This document shows, one piece after another, positions 1 through 5,060 of a stretch of 5,060 nucleotides of DNA. The stretch spans positions 1 to 5,060 of the forward strand of contig CALFYL010000329.1 of assembly GCA_937952135.1 (NCBI GenBank), read 5' to 3'. Both the position numbers and the translations under genes were made by a program. A model generated the notes under the pieces. The model saw only the letters and a list, made by a program, of their open reading frames with translations, was not told the DNA's origin and did not search any database. Position 1 is the first letter of the stretch. Each line of letters begins with the position of its first letter. Origin of the DNA: an uncultured Planctomycetia bacterium (lineage in GTDB: Bacteria > Planctomycetota > UBA1135 > GCA-002686595).

Positions 1-245
1 GGCAGCATCGGGTTGTCCGGGTTGTCGTTGATGAAGTGGCGGCGCAGCGTGAGCGCGGCGGCGCTGCCGTCCTGGCGCAGCTTGTCGCTGTACGCGCCAT
101 CGCGGCTTTGACGGTAGCCCAGGAACTGGTGCGTCATGCGCGGGCCGACCGAGTTGAAGTGCCAGTGGTTGTTCTCGTACGCCGGAGTGGTGCAAGCCGA
201 CGTGATGGCGATGAGGACCAGGCTTCCGAGCGTGAGACGCTTCAT
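1..245 (-). CDS. Putative lipoprotein, N-terminal part (gene runs off the left edge)
   Basis: Reading the minus strand from the ATG at 245-243 gives 81 open codons that continue past the window edge. The product starts MKRLTLGSLVLIAITSAC: a positive n-region, a hydrophobic stretch (residues 4-15) and a cysteine at residue 18 in the context ITSAC, which looks like a lipoprotein signal peptide. The -3 position is Thr rather than the usual Leu, so the lipobox is imperfect. If processed, Cys18 would be lipidated and the protein anchored in the membrane facing the periplasm. The visible mature part is polar and aromatic-rich (ENNHWHF, then FLGYRQSRDG, then RRHFINDNPDN) with no motif I recognise. 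No Shine-Dalgarno-like sequence precedes the ATG; the start is chosen because it places the signal peptide exactly at the N-terminus. It is transcribed divergently from nadD. Function unknown; the rest of the gene lies outside the window. Confidence 0.75.
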   Translation of the reverse strand, partial: MKRLTLGSLVLIAITSACTTPAYENNHWHFNSVGPRMTHQFLGYRQSRDGAYSDKLRQDGSAAALTLRRHFINDNPDNPML

Positions 246-370
246 GGACGGTGGCGGCGGTGGGTTGGGGCGTACCGCGCGGCGGGGCGCCAAGGCTTGG
301 CGGCGCTGCGCGGTGGGGGCTGATGAAAGGGTGCGTGGGAGCGGCCGGAGCGCCGCGCGAACGGTCGAGC

Positions 371-395
371 GCGCCTTCCGGAGGCCGGAGGGCGT
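371..395. repeat. GC-rich inverted repeat (hairpin) in the lipoprotein leader
   Basis: CGCCTTCCGG (372-381), a 3-base loop AGG, and CCGGAGGGCG (385-394) pair over 10 positions with one T-G position (wobble in plus-strand RNA); 371-395 adds a further G-T. No T-run follows on either strand, so it does not look like a standard intrinsic terminator. It lies within the transcript expected from the minus-strand promoter at 440-411, so it could be a leader structure stabilising or regulating that mRNA. Function is inference. Confidence 0.4.
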
Positions 396-410
396 CGCTT
401 GGGGCGAGGC

Positions 411-440
411 AGTATGGACAGGGGCCCGTTGGCGCGTCAA
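411..440 (-). promoter_or_regulatory. Candidate sigma-70-type promoter for the lipoprotein gene
   Basis: On the minus strand, TTGACG (440-435; 5 of 6 matches to TTGACA) is followed after 18 bases by CATACT (416-411; 4 of 6 matches to TATAAT). It points toward the lipoprotein gene and would start transcription near 404, giving a leader of roughly 160 nt. The match is by eye; in such GC-rich DNA an AT-containing pair with proper spacing is noteworthy but not proof. Confidence 0.4.
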
Positions 441-677
441 GGATGGCGGCGTGCCCGGTACCCGTTCTTGCCAGCGAGTCGGCTCGCGCGTCGCCTCGAA
501 GTTTCGCGCCTCGAAGGTCCGCACGCCGGCCCGCCGCCGAGTTCCGCGAACCGCGGACGACGCCCGCGAGCTGCGAACGAGCCGCAGGGCTCGCTGTTCA
601 CTCTGCGAGCGCTTGTACCCGCCCAGCGCGAGCGGTTACTCGAGCGGTTGCTCTGGCGACGCGGCGAGGCATCGCGC

Positions 678-1361
678 GTGACGCATTCGACTCGCCGCCC
701 GCCCCCGGTCGGCGCCTTCGGGAGGCGCGTGGCGCTCTTCGGCGGCTCCTTCGACCCGGTCCACCTCGGCCACCTGTACGCGGCGCGCGCGGCCCAACGC
801 GCCTTCGAACTCGACCAGGTCGTGTTCGTGCCCGCCGCGCGGCCTCCGCACAAACTCGGACGCTCGCTCGCACCCGCCGCCGACCGCGTCCGCATGCTCG
901 AGCTCGCGCTCGAGCGCGAGCCTAGCTGGAGCGTCTGGACCACCGAGCTCGAACGCGACGGGGCGTCCTACACCGTCGACACGTTGCGCTGCGTGCGCGA
1001 CGAGCTCGCGCTCGAACCGGGCGCGGAGCTGCACCTGATCCTCGGCTGGGACAACCTGCACGGCTTCGAGCGCTGGCGCGAGGTGCGCGAAGTCGTCGCG
1101 CTCGCGCAGCCGATCGTGGTCTCGCGCGGCGACCAGGACGAGCGCGCGCTCGCAACGGTCTGCGCGGAGCTCGGACCCGAGCTCGGCGCGCGGCTCGAGC
1201 GCGGCCTCGTGCGCGTCCCGCCCTCGCCGGCCTCCTCCACGGACGTTCGCGAGCGCCTTTCTCGCGGCGAAGCGTGCCGCGACCTCGTTCCGCCCACGGT
1301 CCTGGAATACATTCGCGTGCGGGGCATCTATGCCCCTCGCGACTCGACGCGCCAACCTTGA
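678..1361 (+). CDS. nadD: Nicotinate-nucleotide adenylyltransferase (NadD)
   Basis: Transfers AMP from ATP to nicotinate mononucleotide to give deamido-NAD, the penultimate step of NAD synthesis, in the cytoplasm. The 227-residue product has the nucleotidyltransferase signature GGSFDPVHLGH at residues 22-32, the PPHK motif at 56-59, SYTVDTLR at 97-104 (the family's YT(I/V)DTL), a LILGWDN stretch at 120-126 where relatives usually have GxDS, RW at 132-133, SSTDVR at 186-191 (the C-terminal ISSTxIR nucleotide-binding motif), and the terminal VPPTVLEYIRVRGIY. Length is normal for the family. The GTG at 678 is chosen because it sits shortly before the first beta strand (RVALFGG) and has a GGCGAGG purine stretch eight bases upstream; a GTG at 729 would start directly at VALFGG and is the alternative. 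The stop overlaps the next gene's TTG start. It is not beside obgE, proA or rsfS, its frequent neighbours elsewhere. Confidence 0.95.
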   Translation: MTHSTRRPPPVGAFGRRVALFGGSFDPVHLGHLYAARAAQRAFELDQVVFVPAARPPHKLGRSLAPAADRVRMLELALEREPSWSVWTTELERDGASYTVDTLRCVRDELALEPGAELHLILGWDNLHGFERWREVREVVALAQPIVVSRGDQDERALATVCAELGPELGARLERGLVRVPPSPASSTDVRERLSRGEACRDLVPPTVLEYIRVRGIYAPRDSTRQP

Positions 1362-2413
1362 GCGACGCCTCCACGAATTTCGGCCTGCTCGTCCTGGCGC
1401 CCGCGGCCGTCACGGCGCTCGCGGCGCTCGTCGCCACGCGCGCAGCGCACCGCTGGGGCTGGATCGACGGCGGTCGCGGAGCGCACAAGCTCGGCCAACC
1501 CGCGTGGCCGCTGAGCGGCGGGCCGGCGCTCTTCGCGGGCCTCGTGGCGCTGTGGATCGGCGTCGAAGCCCTCGGCCGCGCGCACGCGCCCTTCGTGCCG
1601 GGCCGCGGTCTCGCCGCACTCGTCGGCAGCTCGACGTCGTTCGACGTCACGCTCTGGCCCTTCGGCGCCGTGGCGATGGCGTTCCTGGTCGGCTGCCTCG
1701 ACGACGGCCTCGAGGATGGATTGACGCCGCTCCTCAAGCTGCTCGGACAAGCCGCGTGCGGCTTCGTGCTCGCGACGCCGATGCTGCTGGCCGCGCCGGC
1801 CGAACTCGAGAGCTACCTCGCAACGCTGGCGCTGATGGCGCTCGCCGTCGTGGCGCTCAACTGCGTGAACACCTTCGACAACGCCGACGGCGCCGCGCTC
1901 ACGATCGGCGTGCTCGGGCTCGCGCTGAGCGCGACGCCGTTCGCCGCCGCGCTCGCGGCCTTCGCGCCCTTCAATCTGCGCCGCGACGGCGCGAGCCCTT
2001 GGCGACGCAAGGCGATCCTCGGCGACAGCGGCAGCCACGTGCTCGGGGCGCTGATCTTGATCACGCCCGCGGCGTGGCCGGTGCTGCTCGTGCCGGCGCT
2101 CGATCTCGCGCGCTTGTGCGTCGCGCGCGCGCGCCTGGGAATCGCGCCCTGGGAAGGAGACCGCCGGCACCTGGCGCATCGACTGGCGCGGCTCGGACTC
2201 TCGCCGCTGCGCGTGGCGCTCGTGCTTGCAGCGATTTCGATGCCGGTTGCGGTCGGCGCGGCGTGGGGGCCGACCTGGACCGCCGCGCTCGGGGCCGCGA
2301 TCACGGCGGCGCTGTTCGTGGGAACGCTGCGGCTCGCCCCCGCGGCGCCGGAAGTTGTCGCCGCGGCGCCCGTGGCGGCCGTCGCGCGCTCGAACGGCTT
2401 CGGCGGGCCGTGA
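1358..2413 (+). CDS. WecA/MraY-family polyprenyl-phosphate sugar-1-phosphate transferase
   Basis: Integral membrane enzyme of the family that moves a sugar-1-phosphate (often GlcNAc-1-P from UDP-GlcNAc) to undecaprenyl phosphate, starting a lipid-linked glycan. The 351-residue product shows about nine hydrophobic segments (near residues 9-29, 51-71, 99-114, 126-146, 153-170, 179-203, 227-251, 284-304, 307-327). Family motifs appear in order: HKLGQPAWPLSGG from 43; the Asp-rich CLDDGLEDG with D115, D116 and D120, followed by LLKLLGQ; NCVNTFDNADG from 168 (N168, N171, D174, D177); LGDSGSHVLG with D223; and DRRHLAHRL with H271 and H274. The HxHH motif typical of WecA/TagO reads HLAH here. About nine extra residues seem to lie between the FN and GDSGS motifs. 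The TTG start at 1358 overlaps the nadD stop (TTGA), suggesting translational coupling; upstream in-frame starts would lie inside nadD. The C-terminus is an Ala/Pro-rich tail. Sugar and end product cannot be told; MraY proper is less likely because of the DRxHLxH loop. Confidence 0.85.
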   Translation: MSDASTNFGLLVLAPAAVTALAALVATRAAHRWGWIDGGRGAHKLGQPAWPLSGGPALFAGLVALWIGVEALGRAHAPFVPGRGLAALVGSSTSFDVTLWPFGAVAMAFLVGCLDDGLEDGLTPLLKLLGQAACGFVLATPMLLAAPAELESYLATLALMALAVVALNCVNTFDNADGAALTIGVLGLALSATPFAAALAAFAPFNLRRDGASPWRRKAILGDSGSHVLGALILITPAAWPVLLVPALDLARLCVARARLGIAPWEGDRRHLAHRLARLGLSPLRVALVLAAISMPVAVGAAWGPTWTAALGAAITAALFVGTLRLAPAAPEVVAAAPVAAVARSNGFGGP

Positions 2414-2425
2414 TTCTCGAAGTCG

Positions 2426-2447
2426 CGCGGAGCCCCAGCGCTCCGCG
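2426..2447 (+). terminator. Hairpin after the nadD-transferase unit, possible terminator
   Basis: A perfect 8-bp stem, CGCGGAGC (2426-2433) with GCTCCGCG (2440-2447), and a 6-base loop begins 12 bases after the transferase stop codon; flanking G2425 and T2448 could add a wobble pair. The position is right for transcription termination or 3'-end protection, and a new promoter candidate follows at 2496. No T-run follows, so a classic intrinsic terminator is not established. Confidence 0.4.
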
Positions 2448-2495
2448 TCCGCGCTCGCGCGCCCCGAGGCGAGCCGCGCCGCCCGGGCTTCGCCC

Positions 2496-2524
2496 TTGCC
2501 GCACCGCCTGCGCCTCACGATAAT
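2496..2524 (+). promoter_or_regulatory. Candidate sigma-70-type promoter for the phosphoesterase-yidC unit
   Basis: TTGCCG (2496-2501; 4 of 6 matches to TTGACA) and GATAAT (2519-2524; 5 of 6 matches to TATAAT) are separated by exactly 17 bases. GATAAT is one of the few AT-rich hexamers in the region, and it lies between two transcription units. Transcription would start near 2531, leaving a leader of roughly 230 nt before the GTG at 2761. This is the best promoter match I found in the window. Confidence 0.55.
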
Positions 2525-2606
2525 CCCCGGCCCTTTTCCTCCGCGGCGCGGGCGTGAGCCGGCGCGGTCTGTTCGCGCCTGGTGTTGTTCGGTTCGGTGA
2601 GCGAGA

Positions 2607-2672
2607 GCGCTCCCGCGGCGATCCTCCTGGGCCCGTCCCGAGCGTGCTCGATTCGACCGCGCTCCCGCGGCG
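2607..2672 (+). repeat. Pair of 14-bp direct repeats flanking a short palindrome
   Basis: GCGCTCCCGCGGCG occurs identically at 2607-2620 and 2659-2672, 52 bases apart start to start. Between them lies CGAGC-GT-GCTCG (2639-2650), a near-perfect palindrome, and GAGCGCTC at 2605-2612 is a perfect 8-base palindrome overlapping the first copy. All are downstream of the promoter candidate and inside the putative leader. They might be protein-binding sites or RNA structure elements; low-complexity GC-rich sequence could also generate them. Confidence 0.35.
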
Positions 2673-2760
2673 CACCGGCCGCGTGAGCGCCCGACCTTCG
2701 CGCGCCGGCTTCGTGCGCCCGTGCAGCTGCGCCGCCCCGCGCGCGATCGATCCGCCCCCC

Positions 2761-3585
2761 GTGACCTACCCGCTCACCGCCCTCATCTCCGACCTGCACA
2801 GCAACTGGCCCGCGTTGCAGGTCGCCACGGCCGACGCGCGCGAGCGCGGCGCGAAGCGCTTCGTGTGCCTGGGGGACGTCATCGGCTACGGCGCGCGCCC
2901 GGTCGAGTGCCTCGACGCGGTGATCGAGCTGTGCAGCGAGCGCGCCACGGCCCAGGGGCTCGCGCCGGGGATTTGCTTGCAAGGCAACCACGAGTACGCG
3001 CTGCTCGGCTCCGGCGAGGACTTCAACCCGAACGCGCGGCGCGCGATCGACTGGACGCGCGACGAGCTCAACGGCGCCGGCGACCGCGCGCGCACGCACG
3101 GCTACTGGGACTTTCTCGCCGAGCTCGAGCCCTTGCGCATCGAGGAAGGCGCGATGTACGCGCACGGCAGTCCGCGCGATCCGGTGCGCGAGTACCTCTT
3201 GCCGCGCGACGCGCGGGACTCGCTGAAGATGCAGGCGAACTTCGCGCGCATGCGCGCGCTCGACCCGACGGGCACGGCGCTCGTGTGCTTCGTCGGGCAC
3301 AGCCACGTGCCGGGCATCTTCTACGAGGACGGGCGCTTCTATCGGCCCAAGTCCACCGAGGGTCCCTACGACCTCGGCGTCAGCGGCGTGTGCCGCGCGA
3401 TCGTCAACGTGGGTTCCGTGGGGCAGCCGCGCGACGGCGACCCGCGGCTCTCCTACGCACTGTTCGACGGGCGCAACGTGAGCTTCGTGCGCGCTGCGTA
3501 CGACGTCGCCGCCGCCCAGGAGCACATCCGCTCCACACCTCAACTCCCCGCCTACCTCGCCGACCGCTTGGCGGTGGGCCAGTAA
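2761..3585 (+). CDS. Calcineurin-like metallophosphoesterase, substrate unknown
   Basis: Cytoplasmic-looking 274-residue protein with the complete set of two-metal phosphoesterase motifs: ISDLHSNW (D11, H13), LGDVIGYG (D39), GNHE (N76, H77), YAHGSPRD (H135) and VGHSH (H180, H182). These residues bind the dinuclear metal centre, so the enzyme is probably active on a phosphomono- or diester. The layout resembles the YfcE/MJ0936-like branch of bacterial phosphoesterases, including the NVGSVGQPRDGDPRLSYALFD strand region near residues 216-236 and a C-terminal LADRLAVGQ. There is no signal peptide or membrane segment. The GTG at 2761 is chosen because it puts the conserved LISDLHSN six residues behind the start; no Shine-Dalgarno site is visible, and in-frame GTGs upstream (2683, 2554) are alternatives. 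The gene ends 33 bases before yidC in the same frame, with nothing resembling a terminator between, so co-transcription is likely. Physiological substrate cannot be deduced. Confidence 0.9.
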   Translation: MTYPLTALISDLHSNWPALQVATADARERGAKRFVCLGDVIGYGARPVECLDAVIELCSERATAQGLAPGICLQGNHEYALLGSGEDFNPNARRAIDWTRDELNGAGDRARTHGYWDFLAELEPLRIEEGAMYAHGSPRDPVREYLLPRDARDSLKMQANFARMRALDPTGTALVCFVGHSHVPGIFYEDGRFYRPKSTEGPYDLGVSGVCRAIVNVGSVGQPRDGDPRLSYALFDGRNVSFVRAAYDVAAAQEHIRSTPQLPAYLADRLAVGQ

Positions 3586-3618
3586 GGCTCGCCGCGACGA
3601 AGAAGAAGACCCAACGCC

Positions 3619-5060
3619 TTGGAAAAGAGACTGCTCGTCGCGATCACCATGTCGGTCTTGGTGCTCGTTCTGTGGAACGTGTGGGGGCCCAAGCCGCCGC
3701 CGCGCACGCCGCCGACCGCCACACCGGTGGTGGCCACCGAGGCCGCGAAGCAGGAAGCCGCGGCCAAGGAGCCGCAGCCGGCGCCGATCTCGTCCGTGGT
3801 CGCCGACGAGGAGGAGCGCACGCTGCAGATCGACATCGGCGCGCCCGGCGAAGTCGGCGCCTACCGCGCGCTGTTCTCGAACCGCGGCGGCCGGCTCGTC
3901 GAGCTCAAGGTGAAGAGCTACGTCGACCGCGTGGGCTTGAGTGAGGAAGAGCGCGCCGACCCCGAGCACTGGACCAGCCTCGTGCGCTCGGTGACGAGCT
4001 CCGGCGCGCCGTCGGGCTCGCTGCTCCTGCGCAGCGACATCTCGAGCAAGGACCTCGAGCGAGAGCCGCTCGAACGCGCGCTGTGGAAGATGCGGCCCTA
4101 CCCCGACGCGACGAATCCGCGCGGGGTCGAGTTCGAACTCGCGCAGGGTTCCGGGCTGCGCATCGTGAAGCGCGCCGTGTTCGAGCCGGGGACGTACCGC
4201 CTGCACGTCGACCTCGAGTTGCACAACGACGCGCTGCCCGGCGAGCGCGCGCTCGGCTTCTTGTTCAGCCCCGCCGAGGTCATGCCGCTCGAATCGGGCG
4301 ACACGTTCTACGTCGAGCCGCAGTCGGTGGCCGCGGGCCGCACGGCCGAGGGCGCGCGACGCCGCGACTCGACCTCGCCGAAGCTCGCCGCGAAGCAGCG
4401 CGACGACAAGGCGGGGCCGCTCTCCGGCGCGCTCGAGATCCCCGGCGACGACATCAGCTTCGCGGGCGTCCACAACAAGTACTTCGCGATGCTGCTGCGC
4501 GGCGCGGACCTCGACGCGACGGCGACGATGCGCAGCGCGCGCTGGCGCCACATGGCGGACGACGAGGCGGCGCGCAAGGACCCGAGCAAGGTCGGCGCGA
4601 ACTGGAGCTTCATGGCGACCGACGTCGTGCTCGAACTGCGCGCGCCGATCGCCGGCTCGAGCCGCAAATACCAGTACATCGTCTACGCCGGCCCGAAGCA
4701 GCCCGACCTGCTGATCGCGGACCATGCGGACCACCAGGTGCTGCTCGAGTACGACCGCGCGGGCACGTGCTGCGTTCCGATCCCCTTCGTGACCTCGATC
4801 GCGAACGGCCTGACCTGGCTGCTCGTGATGCTGCACAAGCTCACCTCGAACTGGGGCGTCGCGATCATCCTGCTCACGCTGATGGTGCGCGCCGCGCTGT
4901 TCCCGGTGAACCGCAAGTCGCAGACGGCGATGGCGCGCTTCCAGAAGCGCATGAAGAAGCTCCAGCCGCAGATCGACGAGGCCAAGAAGAAGTTCGAAGG
5001 CGACCCGGCCAAGCAGCGCGAGGCGCAACAGAAGCTGATGGCGCAGCACGGCATGATCCC
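3619..5060 (+). CDS. yidC: Membrane protein insertase YidC (Oxa1 family), 3' end outside the window
   Basis: Inner-membrane insertase that places proteins into the bilayer alone or with the Sec translocon. The visible 480 residues start MEKRLLVAITMSVLVLVLW, matching the usual YidC N-terminus (TM1 about residues 4-22), followed by a Pro/Ala-rich linker (about 23-58) and the large periplasmic P1 domain (about 60-375), a hallmark of diderm YidC. The conserved insertase domain begins near 387: NGLTWLLVMLHKLTSNWG, then TM2 with VRAALFP, in which R424 corresponds to the hydrophilic-groove arginine (R366 in E. coli), then the charged cytoplasmic C1 helices (QKRMKKLQPQIDEAKKKF). The remaining transmembrane helices are beyond the edge. 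A TTG at 3619 is preferred over the ATG at 3649 because it alone preserves MEKRLL and TM1; a purine-rich AGAAGAAGA lies upstream. Two adjacent cysteines (384-385) sit just before TM2. It does not follow rpmH-rnpA-yidD, its common setting; the upstream neighbour is a metallophosphoesterase. Confidence 0.95.
   Translation, partial: MEKRLLVAITMSVLVLVLWNVWGPKPPPRTPPTATPVVATEAAKQEAAAKEPQPAPISSVVADEEERTLQIDIGAPGEVGAYRALFSNRGGRLVELKVKSYVDRVGLSEEERADPEHWTSLVRSVTSSGAPSGSLLLRSDISSKDLEREPLERALWKMRPYPDATNPRGVEFELAQGSGLRIVKRAVFEPGTYRLHVDLELHNDALPGERALGFLFSPAEVMPLESGDTFYVEPQSVAAGRTAEGARRRDSTSPKLAAKQRDDKAGPLSGALEIPGDDISFAGVHNKYFAMLLRGADLDATATMRSARWRHMADDEAARKDPSKVGANWSFMATDVVLELRAPIAGSSRKYQYIVYAGPKQPDLLIADHADHQVLLEYDRAGTCCVPIPFVTSIANGLTWLLVMLHKLTSNWGVAIILLTLMVRAALFPVNRKSQTAMARFQKRMKKLQPQIDEAKKKFEGDPAKQREAQQKLMAQHGMI

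Larger units (their letters stand above)
246..677. other. Divergent intergenic region between lipoprotein gene and nadD
   Basis: No convincing gene was found in these 432 bases. The plus-strand frame of nadD is open back to about 399, but the encoded stretch is Arg/Pro/Ala-rich and lies upstream of the conserved NadD start, so it is probably non-coding. Visible elements are the minus-strand promoter candidate at 440-411, the hairpin at 371-395, a 10-base direct repeat CGCCTCGAAG at 492-501 and 507-516 (15-base period), and a hyphenated palindrome TCCGCG-AAC-CGCGGA at 543-557. I could not find a convincing plus-strand promoter for nadD; the best pairs have only about 3 of 6 matches in each box. 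Confidence 0.55.
2414..2760. other. Intergenic region / long leader before the metallophosphoesterase gene
   Basis: These 347 bases contain no gene I can support. They hold the post-operon hairpin, the promoter candidate and the repeat cluster. The phosphoesterase reading frame is open back to a GTG at 2554, so an N-terminal extension of up to 69 residues is formally possible, but that stretch is Arg/Pro/Ser-rich, lacks a recognisable domain and precedes the conserved first beta strand. No tRNA-like or other recognisable RNA structure was noted by eye. Confidence 0.5.

Noticed and set aside
611..640. Possible nadD promoter TTGTAC-16-GTTACT
   Set aside because: Only about 3 of 6 matches in each box; not distinguishable from chance.
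399..677. In-frame upstream extension of NadD (93 codons)
   Set aside because: The sequence is Arg/Pro/Ala-rich and unlike any NadD N-terminus; the conserved fold starts just after the GTG at 678, giving a normal family length.
897..920. CTCGAG/CTCGCG/CGCGAG repeats inside nadD
   Set aside because: They encode the Leu-Glu-Ala-Arg helix and are explained by biased codon use rather than by a separate element.
1328..2518. Long open frames on both strands overlapping the WecA-like gene (about 396-397 codons each)
   Set aside because: Their translations are extremely Arg/Ala-rich and motif-free, while the frame from 1358 to 2413 has membrane segments and all family motifs.
2554..2760. In-frame upstream extension of the metallophosphoesterase (69 codons)
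   Set aside because: No hydrophobic signal peptide or domain is visible, and the family usually begins a few residues before the ISDxH motif. Kept only as an alternative start.
2515..5049. An 844-codon open frame on the minus strand, antisense to the phosphoesterase and yidC genes
   Set aside because: The product is Arg/Ala/Val/Leu-rich with no domain, and the plus strand beneath it encodes two proteins with intact family motifs. Long antisense open frames are expected in GC-rich DNA where stop codons are rare.
1..5060. CRISPR array, insertion sequence, tRNA/rRNA or defence genes
   Set aside because: Looked for regular repeats, terminal inverted repeats, tRNA-like structure and transposase or defence motifs; none was seen.

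Overview
The window is high-GC bacterial DNA (clearly above 65% GC by eye, with strong G/C preference at third codon positions). It carries five protein genes: one partial gene on the minus strand at the left edge, and four plus-strand genes. The large, P1-domain-containing YidC and the Lgt-type lipoprotein signal point to a diderm (Gram-negative) bacterium. The scarcity of clear Shine-Dalgarno sites, the frequent GTG/TTG starts and the unconventional gene neighbourhoods would fit a Planctomycetota-like lineage, but a myxobacterium or another high-GC diderm cannot be excluded from sequence alone.

Layout. (1) 1-245, minus strand: the N-terminal 81 codons of an unrecognised small lipoprotein. 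(2) 246-677: a divergent spacer of about 430 bases with a plausible sigma-70-type promoter for the lipoprotein gene (440-411, minus strand), a GC-rich hairpin in the lipoprotein leader (371-395) and short repeats near nadD. (3) 678-1361: nadD, nicotinate-nucleotide adenylyltransferase. (4) 1358-2413: a WecA/MraY-family polyprenyl-phosphate sugar-1-phosphate transferase whose TTG start overlaps the nadD stop by four bases (TTGA). (5) 2414-2760: a hairpin just after the transferase stop, then the best promoter match in the window (TTGCCG-17-GATAAT, 2496-2524), then a roughly 230-nt leader with a 14-bp direct repeat. (6) 2761-3585: a calcineurin-like metallophosphoesterase. (7) 3619 to beyond the window end: yidC, membrane protein insertase, cut off early in its conserved insertase domain.

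The genes appear to form two plus-strand transcription units: nadD plus the transferase (translationally coupled), and metallophosphoesterase plus yidC (33-base gap, no visible promoter or terminator between them). The known roles are NAD biosynthesis, initiation of lipid-linked glycan synthesis, phosphoester hydrolysis of unknown substrate, and membrane protein insertion. These are housekeeping or cell-envelope functions. I do not see a defence system, mobile element, CRISPR array, RNA gene or other clearly new system. The points worth a second look are the unusual pairings, the run of non-ATG starts, the altered histidine motif in the transferase, and the structured leader ahead of the phosphoesterase-yidC unit.
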